Shown here piece by piece: positions 27,907-37,501 of a DNA stretch of 64,000 nt. Position numbers and translations under genes: made by a program. The first letter of the stretch is position 1. The number at the start of each line of letters is the position of its first letter. The notes under the pieces are model-generated. The model was not told the origin of the DNA. It searched no databases and saw only the letters and a program-made list of their open reading frames with translations. Source of the DNA: VXNE01 sp965200505 (GTDB taxonomy: Bacteria; Pseudomonadota; Gammaproteobacteria; Pseudomonadales; Azotimanducaceae); contig OZ241343.1 of assembly GCA_965200505.1 (NCBI GenBank), forward strand, positions 1,674,001 to 1,738,000. Direction: 5' to 3'.

Positions 27907-29646
27907 ATGGCCAGCCTGACGGAGACGACCAAGGCGTTCGCACGGCACCTCCTGCGCGCCGACGGCGGCGACGATGGGCCGTCGCTGCCGCGCAACCTGA
28001 TGGTGCTCATCTCCCTCGGCCAAGGCCTGGCGCTGTTGGGGCTATGGCGCACCGCCACCGAGGAGACGTGGCCGCTGCAGACGCCGGCCGTCAATTGGCC
28101 GCTGTGGACGTTCACCATCATCTGGCCGACGTTGCTGCTCTTGAGCTTGGAGGGCGGCAACATCGCCCGCGTTTTGAAGCTCGCCAGCGGCGCCGCGGCG
28201 GTGGCCGTGCTGCTCGGCATCTACATCGGCTGGCAGGCGACGCCGTTCAGCGAGTTCCCGATCTTCTCGCTGCTCGCCGTGTATGTGTTGACCATGCTCG
28301 TCGCGAGCTTCAAGACGCTGATGTATCTGCAGCAGCACGCCGCCGGCCAGCCAGCCAGCTACCCGGCGTTGTTCGCTAACTCGTGGCGGAACTTCCTCGT
28401 CACGGCATTGTCCGCGGCGCTCACCGCGGGCGTCGCCATCATCCTGATGCTGTGGGGCGAGCTGTTCCGCGCCATCGGCATCGACTTCTTCATCGACCTG
28501 TTCACCGAAGATTGGTTCCTGTTCCCGGTGTTGGCCATCGCGTTCGGGCTGGGCACCTTCATCTTCCGGCGGCTCACCCGCGTCATCGACGCCATCGTGA
28601 GCCTCTTGGAGGGGCTGATGCGGCTCCTGTTGCCGCTGCTCGGCTTGGTGGTCGCCATCTTCCTCGCCACCCTGCCGTTCACCGGGCTGGGGCCATTGTG
28701 GCGCACCGGCACCGGCACGGCGCTCTTGATGGCGTTGAACGGCTTGGCGCTGTTCGGCGTGAACGCGGTGTATCAAACCGGCGAGCGCTCGCGCTATCCG
28801 CTCCTCGTGCATCGGGCGCTGTATGGCAGCGTGGCGCTCCTGCCGATCATTTCGGCCTTGGCCTTGTACGGCCTTTCGCTCCGGGTGGAGCAATACGGCT
28901 GGACGGTGGCGCGCTGCTGGGCGGTGACGCTGGCGGTGCTGCTCGCGGCGTTCTCGGTGGGCTACGCAATCAGCATCGTGCGCTCGCGGAACGGCTGGAC
29001 CGGCGGCTTCGCCAAGGTGAACATCTGGATGGGCTGGGTGGTGCTCGGGCTGATGGTGCTGGTCAACACCCCCATCTTGGACTTCCGCTCCATATCGCTG
29101 GCCAGCCAGTTGGCGCGGGTGGAGGCCGGCGAAGTCGATCTCATGGAACTGGACTTCGCCTATGTGGACGAAAACCTGGCGCGGCCCGGGTGGCTTGAGC
29201 GCACGGCGCTCATCGCGGAGAACGAGGAATCCAACCCCGCCCTCGCCGAATACATCCGCAACCCGGTGCCATCGTGGTCGGACAAGCGGGATTGGGAGCG
29301 CATCGCGTTGCGGCCCGAGCCCTTCGAGATTCCGCCCGGGCTCCGCGCCGCCATGGGCCGCTCGCATCCGCATCACATCAACGCCACCTTGGTGCGCATG
29401 GACTTGAACGATGACGGACAACCCGAGTACGTGCTCTTGTTCGGCGCCGAGGACCACCGCCAAATCTGGGGGGAGCTCTACTATCGGGAGGGCACGGCCG
29501 AGTGGCGCTCCACCCCAGTGAGCTCCGGGCAGCTGTCGGAGGGCGTGGATCCGGTGGAGTTGCTGCGCAACGGCGACATCCGCACCGTTCCAGCCGCCTT
29601 CGCCGACCTCAAGATCGGTGAGGTGGTGCTGCGGTCTATTCTGTAA
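27907..29646 (+). CDS. Multi-pass membrane protein, DUF4153-like
   Basis: 579 residues, about ten or eleven hydrophobic helices in the first 400 residues, then a soluble C-terminal part of about 180 residues with NDDGQPEYVLLFG. The N-terminal arrangement, with TVARCWAVTLAVLLAAFSVGYA and SLRVEQYGWTV, resembles DUF4153 proteins, whose function is unknown. GGGGAG lies nine bases before ATG 27907. It follows bamA by 34 bp and may be co-transcribed. Confidence 0.7.
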   Translation: MASLTETTKAFARHLLRADGGDDGPSLPRNLMVLISLGQGLALLGLWRTATEETWPLQTPAVNWPLWTFTIIWPTLLLLSLEGGNIARVLKLASGAAAVAVLLGIYIGWQATPFSEFPIFSLLAVYVLTMLVASFKTLMYLQQHAAGQPASYPALFANSWRNFLVTALSAALTAGVAIILMLWGELFRAIGIDFFIDLFTEDWFLFPVLAIAFGLGTFIFRRLTRVIDAIVSLLEGLMRLLLPLLGLVVAIFLATLPFTGLGPLWRTGTGTALLMALNGLALFGVNAVYQTGERSRYPLLVHRALYGSVALLPIISALALYGLSLRVEQYGWTVARCWAVTLAVLLAAFSVGYAISIVRSRNGWTGGFAKVNIWMGWVVLGLMVLVNTPILDFRSISLASQLARVEAGEVDLMELDFAYVDENLARPGWLERTALIAENEESNPALAEYIRNPVPSWSDKRDWERIALRPEPFEIPPGLRAAMGRSHPHHINATLVRMDLNDDGQPEYVLLFGAEDHRQIWGELYYREGTAEWRSTPVSSGQLSEGVDPVELLRNGDIRTVPAAFADLKIGEVVLRSIL

Positions 29647-29701
29647 CTGGCTGGGCAGGCACGGCGGCGGCGGCTCGCACCCCAAGCCTTTCACCGTGGG
29701 T

Positions 29702-29995
29702 CTAGGAAGGCAGGTTGCCCGCCCGCGCAACAGGCCCCGGCGCCTTCGCCATGAACACGAACGCAGTGACTAGCAGCACCGTTGGAACGAACGGCACGAG
29801 ATCAAGCAGGGGCAGCAAGTCGAACGCGGCGGCGAGGGCGACCAACGCGACCGTCCATCGCGCCGCGCTGCACAGCAAGACAATCGCCGCGAGCAGCGCG
29901 TAACAAATAGCTTCCGCGAGCCAAAAGCCAAGCCACGGCAAACCGTAGATGGGCACCAGCAACACGACGTATGCGATCAGGCCCACGACCTTCAC
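29702..29995 (-). CDS. Small hydrophobic membrane protein, unknown
   Basis: 97 residues, GTG start at 29995. Three hydrophobic stretches (residues about 3-22, 24-42 and 48-83) and few charges; no family signature recognised. The reading frame opposes the neighbouring gene with a short gap. Coding is supported by the strong hydrophobic pattern only. Confidence 0.45.
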   Translation of the reverse strand: MKVVGLIAYVVLLVPIYGLPWLGFWLAEAICYALLAAIVLLCSAARWTVALVALAAAFDLLPLLDLVPFVPTVLLVTAFVFMAKAPGPVARAGNLPS

Positions 29996-30380
29996 CGTCC
30001 CAGCCCCCTCTGTCTCGTTGCTTGATGCCGCGTTCCGTCTCAGTCTAGCGTAAAGCGGGCCCCGAAGCCGGACGGAGGTTCGGCGGGCGCGAAAGGAAAC
30101 GCGCCGCAGGGACTGCTTGGGCGCACGGTGCCTGTGTTGCGCATGATGCCCATGCGCGGCGGCCTGCGCCGCTGCGCTTGATCCTGGTCGAGAGACCGCC
30201 CAACGCCTAGGTCCTCAGCGGCCCTGGACCCGCACCATCCCACGCGCCGACCAACCGCCGGCAAAACAGAGCCGAATCCAACCGTCCTTCCCTTAACGGG
30301 GGCTTAGGGTCGGATGGCTGGCGACGTGTCATGCTAGGTTTGGCAGCATCGTAGGTCAGAAAGCGGCGGAGGAAGCGACG
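29996..30380. other. Intergenic region, no confident gene
   Basis: 385 bases with no convincing ORF; a 74-residue minus-strand frame at 30040-30264 has no protein-like features. A TGTCATGCT extended -10-like element at 30327-30335 precedes ATG 30381, with GGAGGAAG at 30368. Confidence 0.6.
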
Positions 30381-31136
30381 ATGAGGCTCGGCGCGTTGCT
30401 CGGCCCCATTGCCGAGCCGAACAATCCGAAGTGGACGGCGGAGCAGGCGGTGCGGTTGGCCGGGGAGGGGTTTGACAGCCTTTGGAGCTTGCAGGCGGTT
30501 GGGCGCGGCTTCGCTTTCGCCGATCCGTTCTTGACGTTGGCCTCGGCCGCCGCGGTGACGGATGCGGTGGAATTGGGCACCGCCATCGTCCAAGCGCCGT
30601 TGTATTCCGTGGGCGATCTCGCGCACCGGGCGCTCTCGCTGCGCCAGTTGTGCGGCGAGCGCTTCATCCTCGGCGTCGGGGCCGGTTCCACGGCGAAGGA
30701 TTTCCAAGCCTTCGGCCAGCGTTTCGAGGATCGCTTCGAGCGTTTCAACGCGATGATGCCCAAGCTGCGCGAGGCATTGGCGAGCGGGGATTTGGGCGAG
30801 CTGCCATTGGCGCCAACGCCCGCCGCGAAGGGCGGCCCGCCCCTCTTGCTCGGTTCGTGGGGCAAGGGCGCACGCCGGGCGGCGCGTGAGTTTGACGGCT
30901 GGATCGCGTCCGCCTTGTACCGCTCTTCGGAGCAGGTGTTGGCCGCGTTGCGCGAGTACCGCGCCCACGGCGGCCGCCGCGCCGTCGTCTCGTCCATCCA
31001 AGTGCCCCCGGACGCGGATTTAGGGCAGATCAAGGACACCTTGGCCAGCTTCGCCGAGGCAGGCTTTGATGATGCGGTGCTGATCTTGGCGCCGGGGGCG
31101 CCGCCGCCGGGAGCCATCAGACGGCTTGTGGGGTAG
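30381..31136 (+). CDS. Luciferase-like flavin-dependent oxidoreductase
   Basis: 251 residues, ATG 30381 with GGAGGAAG five bases upstream. A bacterial-luciferase type TIM barrel (LLM class): EGFDSLWSLQAVGRGF, FLTLASAAAVTDAVELGTAI, AHRALSLRQLCGERFILGVGAGST and ERFNAMMPKLREAL are typical. Shorter than most of the class (about 300-350). The cofactor could be FMN or F420; substrate unknown. It is 6 bp from the MFS gene and possibly co-transcribed with it. Confidence 0.8.
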   Translation: MRLGALLGPIAEPNNPKWTAEQAVRLAGEGFDSLWSLQAVGRGFAFADPFLTLASAAAVTDAVELGTAIVQAPLYSVGDLAHRALSLRQLCGERFILGVGAGSTAKDFQAFGQRFEDRFERFNAMMPKLREALASGDLGELPLAPTPAAKGGPPLLLGSWGKGARRAAREFDGWIASALYRSSEQVLAALREYRAHGGRRAVVSSIQVPPDADLGQIKDTLASFAEAGFDDAVLILAPGAPPPGAIRRLVG

Positions 31137-31142
31137 TGCCCG

Positions 31143-32342
31143 GTGCAGCGCGCCCCCATGCTGGACCGCAGCCTTTTCACGCTGGCCGGCGCACAGCTCG
31201 TAGCTGTCTCTGGCGTCGTCGCGATGGTGACGCTCGGCGGCATCATCGGCCAGCGCTTGGCGCCTTCGCCGGCCTTGGCGACCTTGCCGCTGTCGTTCTT
31301 GGTGCTGGGCATCGCGGCCAGCACCATTCTCGCTTCTTGGAGTATGGCCAAGGTCGGGCGCCCCCGCGGTTTCGCCCTCGGCGCCGGCATCGGGTGCTTG
31401 GGCTATCTGTTGGCGGCGTTCGCCATGGCCGCGGCGAGCTTCGGGCTCTTCTTGGCGGCAGCGGCGCTGGTGGGCGCTTCCAACGCCTTCGCCCAGCAGT
31501 ACCGCTTCGCCGCCGCCGAACACCGGCCCGAAGCGCCCGGCCAAGCCGTTTCCATCGTCCTTGTGGGTTCGCTGGGCGGTGCATTGGCCGGCCCCGCCCT
31601 TGCCAACTGGGGTGGGGATTGGATCGCCGGCGCACCCTTCGCCGGCACGTTCGCCACGCTGGCCATCGCCGGCGTCGTCGTTGCGGTGGTGCTGTGGCAC
31701 CTCAACGTGGAGGCACCGTCGCAGGAAGGATCGGCAGACGCGGCGCGGCCCATCGGCCAGATCGTCCGCCAACCGCTCTTTCTCGCAGCCGTGATTGGCG
31801 GCGTCGGCGGGTTCGGCGCCATGAATCTGGTGATGACCGCGGCGCCGCTCTCGATGCACGCCGGGGACGGCCACTCCTTGGCGATGGCGGCGGCGGTGGT
31901 GCAGGCGCATGTGATCGCCATGTACTTGCCGTCGCTCTTCACCGGGCAGCTGATCGCCCGCTTCGGGGTGGGCGGCGTGATGGGCGCCGGCGCGGCCATT
32001 TTGGTGGCGATGCTAGCCTTTGGCTTCCTGGGGCAGCAGGTGCTGCACTATGCCGCGGCCATGATCGCCTTGGGCCTCGGCTGGAACTTCCTCTACGTCG
32101 GCGGCACCGTCTTGCTGGGGCAGGCGCATCGCCCGGCCGAGCGCTTCCGCGCGCAGGCGATCAACGATTTCAGCGTGTTCGGAATGTCTGCCGCGGGTTC
32201 CTTGGGCGCCGGGCTGATGATGCATCTCTTCGGTTGGCACGGCGTGTTGACCGCCGCCGCGGTGCCCATCGTGGCGGCTTTGGCCGTGCTGGGCGCCATC
32301 CGGCCAGACCGGCGGCTGGCACGGACCTCCGTTGCGTCTTGA
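31143..32342 (+). CDS. Major facilitator superfamily transporter
   Basis: 399 residues from GTG 31143 (an ATG at 31158 is an alternative). About twelve transmembrane helices in two sets of six, with short cytoplasmic loops (SMAKVGRPRG between helices 2 and 3 is the usual MFS loop) and a central charged linker (EAPSQEGSADAARP). Substrate not predictable. Located between a luciferase-like gene and the truncated M1-type protein. Confidence 0.85.
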   Translation: MQRAPMLDRSLFTLAGAQLVAVSGVVAMVTLGGIIGQRLAPSPALATLPLSFLVLGIAASTILASWSMAKVGRPRGFALGAGIGCLGYLLAAFAMAAASFGLFLAAAALVGASNAFAQQYRFAAAEHRPEAPGQAVSIVLVGSLGGALAGPALANWGGDWIAGAPFAGTFATLAIAGVVVAVVLWHLNVEAPSQEGSADAARPIGQIVRQPLFLAAVIGGVGGFGAMNLVMTAAPLSMHAGDGHSLAMAAAVVQAHVIAMYLPSLFTGQLIARFGVGGVMGAGAAILVAMLAFGFLGQQVLHYAAAMIALGLGWNFLYVGGTVLLGQAHRPAERFRAQAINDFSVFGMSAAGSLGAGLMMHLFGWHGVLTAAAVPIVAALAVLGAIRPDRRLARTSVAS

Positions 32343-32363
32343 TGCCGGGCGCCTTGACGGCGG

Positions 32364-34226
32364 CTACGCCGCCGGCTCGTGCATGGGGCAGCCGGTCGCC
32401 CTATTCCCCCACTGCCGCGCCACGTCCCGTTCGATGGCATCGAACACGGGTGCGGCGCGGGGACGGTTGGCCAAGTCCGCGGTGAAGGCAAAGCCCTCGG
32501 CATAGGCGGCGATGCCGGCACGGGCCGGCGGCGAATGGGCATGGGGCGTCTCCACCACGCGGAAGGCCGCCCACGGATACGGCCCCCATGCCATCGCGCA
32601 GCGCTCGAGATTCGCCTTCACCGCGCCCAGAAGCGCCGGCACGTTCGCCGCGTGGGCCGGGGCGTGGAAGATTTCCACCGCTACGTTCCGCCATGTGCCC
32701 TTGGCGATGGCGTAGCGCCCCGAATGAACGGTGAAGCGTGGCGCGATGGGGCGCACCGTCTCGTACTCGAAGTACCGCCGGTGGTTCTCCTTCCAAGTGC
32801 GCTTGAGTTCGCCGGGCGCCACGGCGATTTGATCCAAGGCCGTGCCGAGCCGTGCCTTGAACCGCATCGCGGCCGGTGGCGGCGCTGCCACAGCTTGCGC
32901 CGGCCGCCCAAGGCGCGGCAGGAGCGCATCGCTTCGCAAGAACGCGCCGTTCACGCGCAGCCGGGGCGTGGCGTTGGGGCCGCGCAGCCCGGTTTCGGCC
33001 CACGCCATGTCGAAACTCAGCCTCACGCGCTCCACGGGACGCAACGGCCTCTCGAACGCATAGTGCCGCAGCCCAAGGCGGGCATCCTCGCCCACCAGCC
33101 GCGCCGGCACCGCCAGCGTGTGAACTTGCATCTGGGGCGGAACGTAGATCGCCAGCCCGTCAATGGGACTCGTGCCGACATTGGCCAGCAGCATGGTGCC
33201 CGCCGCGTTGATGCGCCGCTCGCGGGGATACAGATCAACGGCCAGCTCCAAGGCCAAGATGGCGGGTTGCGCACCGGCTTTGCCGTGTCCCGGCACCGCT
33301 TCCGCCTGCTCAACCACGGGTTCGCCCAACGCCCCGGCCGAAGCAGCCGTGTGGCAAATCCAAGCACCGCTGCCGAGCCACAGCACCGTAGCGGGCGCCA
33401 AGAGCGCCGTGCATGAAGCCAAACGCCGTTTGGAGCCCGCCAATCGCTTCCGCAACGGCTCGCCGGGAACCCGTGGTGCCAACAGCCACGCGCCGAGCAT
33501 CACGAGCGCCGTGAGCGCCGCGTGGTGCAAGCCGGTAGCGACGAAGAGGGCGACGTGATGGCCATAGCCGGCAAGGTGCGAATACGGCATGGGGCGCGGG
33601 CCGAAGTGGAGCAGCGGATGCTCGGCGCCCAGGTTCGGCAGCGCCAGCGCCGCCAAAAGCGCAAGGGCCGCGGCCAACGTGCCGAGCCGCCGTTCGCCCA
33701 CCAGCGCCTGCAGCGAGACCACGACCCCGGCCCAGAGGCACAGCCCGAAGCCGATGTTCACCACGCCGGTGGCGTACAGCCCCCAATCCGGCACCACACG
33801 GCCATCCAGCCACTGCAGGGCTCCGGCGGCGAGGCTTCCCAAGCCAAGAAAGGCGAGCACCACACAGGCAAGCGCCAAGGCGTTCGCCACGAGCCGCCGG
33901 CCCGCCATGCCGCCACCCCGTCCGCCATGGGCCAGCGCCATGCCGCTCAACCACACCAAGAGCACACACAGCGGGCCGCGCAACAGCGCGATGCCATCCA
34001 GCAGACGTTCGGTGCTTGGCAACTGCGCCACGCGGTATGCGAACGGCAGCGCCAGCGCGAACCAGCCCACCACCCACGCCAAACTGAGCGCCAAGCCGGC
34101 CCGCACGGCCCGCGCCCGCACCACCCGCTGGAGCGCCGCTTGAAAATCGGTGAAGCACTGCGCGACGGCCGCCAAGCGAGACGCGCCGGGCGTCGAAGGA
34201 TAGACTGACGCTGGCGCGGCGAGCAT
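32364..34226 (-). CDS. Truncated ABC-permease/M1-aminopeptidase-like protein, degenerate
   Basis: 620 residues. The first 290 hold about seven hydrophobic helices (permease-like); the rest matches the periplasmic part of the large ABC-permease/M1 peptidase family: LELAVDLYPRERRINAAGTMLL, GLRHYAFERPL, RLRVNGAFLRSDALLPRLG, DQIAVAPGELKRTW, RRYFEYETVRPIAP. In relatives this leads into the zinc site HEXXHQWW. Here the aligned segment reads ERDVARQWG, so both zinc histidines are arginine and the glutamate is aspartate, and the protein ends 16 residues later. The zinc ligands of M1 peptidases are gone, so it cannot be a peptidase. No ABC ATPase gene is adjacent. It may be a decayed gene or a repurposed structural one. 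Confidence 0.65.
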   Translation of the reverse strand: MLAAPASVYPSTPGASRLAAVAQCFTDFQAALQRVVRARAVRAGLALSLAWVVGWFALALPFAYRVAQLPSTERLLDGIALLRGPLCVLLVWLSGMALAHGGRGGGMAGRRLVANALALACVVLAFLGLGSLAAGALQWLDGRVVPDWGLYATGVVNIGFGLCLWAGVVVSLQALVGERRLGTLAAALALLAALALPNLGAEHPLLHFGPRPMPYSHLAGYGHHVALFVATGLHHAALTALVMLGAWLLAPRVPGEPLRKRLAGSKRRLASCTALLAPATVLWLGSGAWICHTAASAGALGEPVVEQAEAVPGHGKAGAQPAILALELAVDLYPRERRINAAGTMLLANVGTSPIDGLAIYVPPQMQVHTLAVPARLVGEDARLGLRHYAFERPLRPVERVRLSFDMAWAETGLRGPNATPRLRVNGAFLRSDALLPRLGRPAQAVAAPPPAAMRFKARLGTALDQIAVAPGELKRTWKENHRRYFEYETVRPIAPRFTVHSGRYAIAKGTWRNVAVEIFHAPAHAANVPALLGAVKANLERCAMAWGPYPWAAFRVVETPHAHSPPARAGIAAYAEGFAFTADLANRPRAAPVFDAIERDVARQWGNRATGCPMHEPAA

Positions 34227-34326
34227 GGCGGCGTAATCGCGTTCGGGGAAGCGCCACGCCGGTCATCGGCGAGGTGGCCAAGCCAGCATATCATTGCCAA
34301 TCGACCGGCCCGCCGATCTTCGCCCG

Positions 34327-36411
34327 ATGGAACCGCCCAAGCCGAAAACCATCGTCTCCTATGTTGAGCCTCTCTCCGTGGCGCCCGGAGAGCGGCTGCA
34401 AGTGATGGTGAGCTGCGAAGCCGGCGACACGTTCCAGGCAGACTTGGTGAGGCTCATTTGCGGCGACACCCGGCGGCGCGGCGCCGGCTATCAAGAGGAA
34501 CTCATCGAATCCTCGCTGAGCGGCACCCACCCGGCGCGGTTCCAGCCGCTGGAACCCGGCTCTTATGCCACGCTCGAAGGCTTGCCGGCGTTCAACGCAC
34601 TCACATTCACTTGCGACGTCATGCCCACGACGCCGCATCGCCCGCGGCAGACAGTTGTCTCCGGCCCCGGCGGCCTCGCGCTCAGCATCGAGGATGGGCG
34701 CCTCACGTTGGAGGCCAATGGCCAAGTGCTGCGGCTTCCGGCGCCGGTGGCCGCCGACCGCTGGCATGACATCGCCATCAAGTGCGATGGCACCCAAACC
34801 ACCTTGCGCTCAGCGGTGCGGGGCCTCACCGTGGCGGAGCCGGCGGAGCACACTTGTTCGGCCACCGGCGCCTTCGGCATCCGTTGCCCGGCCGGGGATT
34901 GGCAGCTGGCGGCGCGACATGGCGTAGCCGGCTTCAACGGCCGCATCGAGGCGCCGCGTTCCGCGGAGGGCGGCAACGTGGTGGCCGCGTGGGACTTCAG
35001 CCGTGACATGGCAAGCGCCCGGCTGGTGGACACCGTGGGCGGGCGCCGGGGTTTTACCCACCAGCATCCGGCGCGCGCCGTCACCGGCACACGCTGGGAC
35101 GGAACCACCCAGTGCTGGCGCGACGATCCCGCCCAATATGCCGCCATCCACTTCCACGAAGATGACCTCACGGATGCCGGTTGGACGCCGGACATCGAGT
35201 GGCGTGTGCCCGCGAGCCTGCCGAGCGGCGTCTATGCCGTGCGCTTGACGACGGCCAGCAGCGAAGACCATGCGGTGTTCTTCGTCCGCCCGGCCGCGGA
35301 TGCGCCGCCGGCGCCCGTGCTTTACCTCGCCGCCACGGCCACCTACACCGCCTACGCCAACCAAACCGAGTCGCTCTCACGCAACCGCAATCCGTCCGAC
35401 GCCTACTTCCTCACGCACCCGGAAGTGGGCAAATCGCTCTACGAACACCACGTCGATGGCAGCGGCGTGATGTACTCGTCGCGCAAACGCCCGGTGTTGA
35501 ACTTGAAGCCGCGCACGGTGACGTGGTCCTTCAACGCGGACACGAGCGTGACGGCTTGGCTGACGCACATCGGCGCCCACTTCGACGTGGCGACGGATGA
35601 AGACCTGCATCGGGAAGGCGCGAGCCTGCTGGGCCGCTACCGCGCCGTGGTCACGGGCACACACCCGGAGTACTACTCCACCGCCATGCTGGATGGGCTG
35701 CGCGACTACTTGGCGGGGGGCGGGCGCCTCATGTACCTCGGCGGCAACGGCTTCTACTGGCGCATCGCCTTCGACCCCGCCGACCCGGCCATCATCGAGG
35801 TGCGCCGCGCCGAAGACGGCACCCGCACTTGGATCGCCGAACCGGGCGAGTATTACCACGCCTTCACCGGCGAATATGGCGGTTTGTGGCGGCGCCAGGG
35901 ACGGCCGCCGAACCACTTGGTGGGCGTGGGCTTCGCCGCGCAAGGCTTCGACGGCGGCACTTACTACCGCCTGCGGCCAGACGCCTTCGGCGCACGGGCG
36001 AAGTTCATCATGGCCGGCGTGGAGGCGCCCGAAGGCATCATCGGCAACCACGGTTCCCAAGGGGGCGGCGCCGCCGGGGAGGAAATTGACCGTTGGGACC
36101 CGAGCTTGGGTTCACCGCCCCACGCCCTGATCCTCGCTTCGTCCGAGCAGCACCGGCCCGGGATGCTGCGCGTGAAGGAGGAGTTCCACTACACCGAGCC
36201 GCCGGATCCCGCCGACCCGCACGTGAGGGCGGACCTGGTGTTCTTCGAGACGCCGGCCGGCGGCGCCGTCTTCTCCACCGGCTCGATTTCGTTCGCCGGG
36301 GCGTTGGCGACTGACGACTACGACAACGACATCGCCCGCATCACCGGCAACGTGCTGGCGCGCTTCAGCGACCCCACGCCATTCGATTACCCAAGCCGCG
36401 ACGCCGAGTGA
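34327..36411 (+). CDS. N,N-dimethylformamidase large-subunit homologue
   Basis: 694 residues from ATG 34327 (a TTG at 34294 would add 11). The protein matches the DMFase beta/large-subunit family: an N-terminal stretch, a LamG-like beta-sandwich around residues 110-230 (DRWHDIAIKCDG, TGAFGIRCPAG), then the catalytic-like barrel with ATYTAYANQ, SLYEHHVDGSGVMYSSRKRPVLNLKPR and YLGGNGFYWRIAF. The known enzyme hydrolyses N,N-dimethylformamide with a small alpha subunit; no small-subunit gene is next to this one. The native substrate is therefore uncertain and may be another amide. Confidence 0.8.
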   Translation: MEPPKPKTIVSYVEPLSVAPGERLQVMVSCEAGDTFQADLVRLICGDTRRRGAGYQEELIESSLSGTHPARFQPLEPGSYATLEGLPAFNALTFTCDVMPTTPHRPRQTVVSGPGGLALSIEDGRLTLEANGQVLRLPAPVAADRWHDIAIKCDGTQTTLRSAVRGLTVAEPAEHTCSATGAFGIRCPAGDWQLAARHGVAGFNGRIEAPRSAEGGNVVAAWDFSRDMASARLVDTVGGRRGFTHQHPARAVTGTRWDGTTQCWRDDPAQYAAIHFHEDDLTDAGWTPDIEWRVPASLPSGVYAVRLTTASSEDHAVFFVRPAADAPPAPVLYLAATATYTAYANQTESLSRNRNPSDAYFLTHPEVGKSLYEHHVDGSGVMYSSRKRPVLNLKPRTVTWSFNADTSVTAWLTHIGAHFDVATDEDLHREGASLLGRYRAVVTGTHPEYYSTAMLDGLRDYLAGGGRLMYLGGNGFYWRIAFDPADPAIIEVRRAEDGTRTWIAEPGEYYHAFTGEYGGLWRRQGRPPNHLVGVGFAAQGFDGGTYYRLRPDAFGARAKFIMAGVEAPEGIIGNHGSQGGGAAGEEIDRWDPSLGSPPHALILASSEQHRPGMLRVKEEFHYTEPPDPADPHVRADLVFFETPAGGAVFSTGSISFAGALATDDYDNDIARITGNVLARFSDPTPFDYPSRDAE

Positions 36412-36445
36412 CGGCGCGGCGGCCGGTCGTACACCGGCCCACGCC

Positions 36446-37414
36446 TCAAGCGCGCAACGCCTCGTTCAGGAACCCGATGAGCGCGGCGTTCGTCTCGGCC
36501 GGCGCTTCCTGCTGCGTCCAGTGGCCGATGCCCGGCAGGATGACGACATCCTTCAGGTTGACGGCCACCTTGCGCATGTTCGCCTCGTAGTTCGGGTTGT
36601 TGGCGATGAGGTCTCGGTCGCCACTCACGAACAGCGCCGGCTGCTCGATTTTTCGGCCTTGGAACGGCGCCGAGAACTCCCATGTGAGGTCCATGTTGCG
36701 GTACCAGTTGAGCGGGCCGCGGAAGCCGCGCTGCTGGTAAGCCGCGGCGAAGTAATCCAAATCCGCCTCGGTGAGCCACGGCGGCAGCGTGTCCGTATCC
36801 TCCATCAGCTCGAGGAAGAACGCGGACTTGTGCGGCGGTTCGGCCATGCCCCGCAAGCCCCGTTTCGAGTTGCCGGACGCGCTGTACAGGAACTTGCGCA
36901 TGGCGCCGCGGACATCGCGCTGCAGCTCGTGCTCCGCGACGCCGGGCGTTTGGAAGTAGAGGATGTAGAAGAAGCGGTCGCCAAAGGTGGCCTTCATGGC
37001 CGCGGTGGGCGGTTGTGACGGTCGGTCGCTGGCGGGCACGGACAACGCCGCCACGGCGCGGAACACGTCCGGCCGCCACAGCGCCGCGTTCCATGCCACC
37101 GGCGCCCCCCAGTCATGGCCGACGATGGCGGCTTGCGTCTCGCCCAGCGCGGCGACCAGCCCCACCATGTCGCCCACCAAGTGGAATTGGGTGTAGTCGC
37201 TCACGTCTGGCGGCGCATCCGTTTCCCCGTAGCCGCGCTGATCTGGCGCGACGACGTGATAGCCGGCCTCCGCCAACGCCGGCAATTGATGCCGCCATGA
37301 GTACCAAGACTCCGGGAAGCCGTGGCAAAGCAGCACGAGCGGACCTTCGCCGGCCTCGGCGATGCGCATGGTTATGCCGTTCGTCCGCACGGTGCGGTGT
37401 TCGATTTCTGCCAT
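36446..37414 (-). CDS. Alpha/beta hydrolase, epoxide hydrolase-like
   Basis: 322 residues. Typical soluble epoxide-hydrolase features: HGFPESWYSWRHQ (oxyanion HGFP), GYGETDAPPD, VGHDWGAPVAW with the nucleophilic aspartate, a cap region carrying tyrosines (NWYRNMDL) and GIGHWTQQEAP with the catalytic histidine; GDRDLIA holds the acid residue. Would open epoxides to diols, or dehalogenate. Faces the aquaporin gene with a divergent 87-bp gap. Substrate unknown. Confidence 0.85.
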   Translation of the reverse strand: MAEIEHRTVRTNGITMRIAEAGEGPLVLLCHGFPESWYSWRHQLPALAEAGYHVVAPDQRGYGETDAPPDVSDYTQFHLVGDMVGLVAALGETQAAIVGHDWGAPVAWNAALWRPDVFRAVAALSVPASDRPSQPPTAAMKATFGDRFFYILYFQTPGVAEHELQRDVRGAMRKFLYSASGNSKRGLRGMAEPPHKSAFFLELMEDTDTLPPWLTEADLDYFAAAYQQRGFRGPLNWYRNMDLTWEFSAPFQGRKIEQPALFVSGDRDLIANNPNYEANMRKVAVNLKDVVILPGIGHWTQQEAPAETNAALIGFLNEALRA

Positions 37415-37488
37415 GGGTCGGGCGGCTCAAGCCAGAGGAACCGGCGATGCTACGCCAAGCGTGTCATCGAATGGAAACCCCGGCGCAG

Positions 37489-37494
37489 TATGCT
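37489..37494 (+). promoter_or_regulatory. -10-like hexamer, probable leaderless promoter of aquaporin gene
   Basis: TATGCT followed by seven bases (CGGCGGC) and the ATG at 37502, the leaderless spacing seen at other genes of the window. Confidence 0.4.
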
Positions 37495-37501
37495 CGGCGG
37501 C

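Noticed and set aside
30040..30264. 74-residue minus-strand ORF
   Set aside because: No family resemblance, arginine- and proline-rich composition typical of shadow frames in GC-rich DNA.
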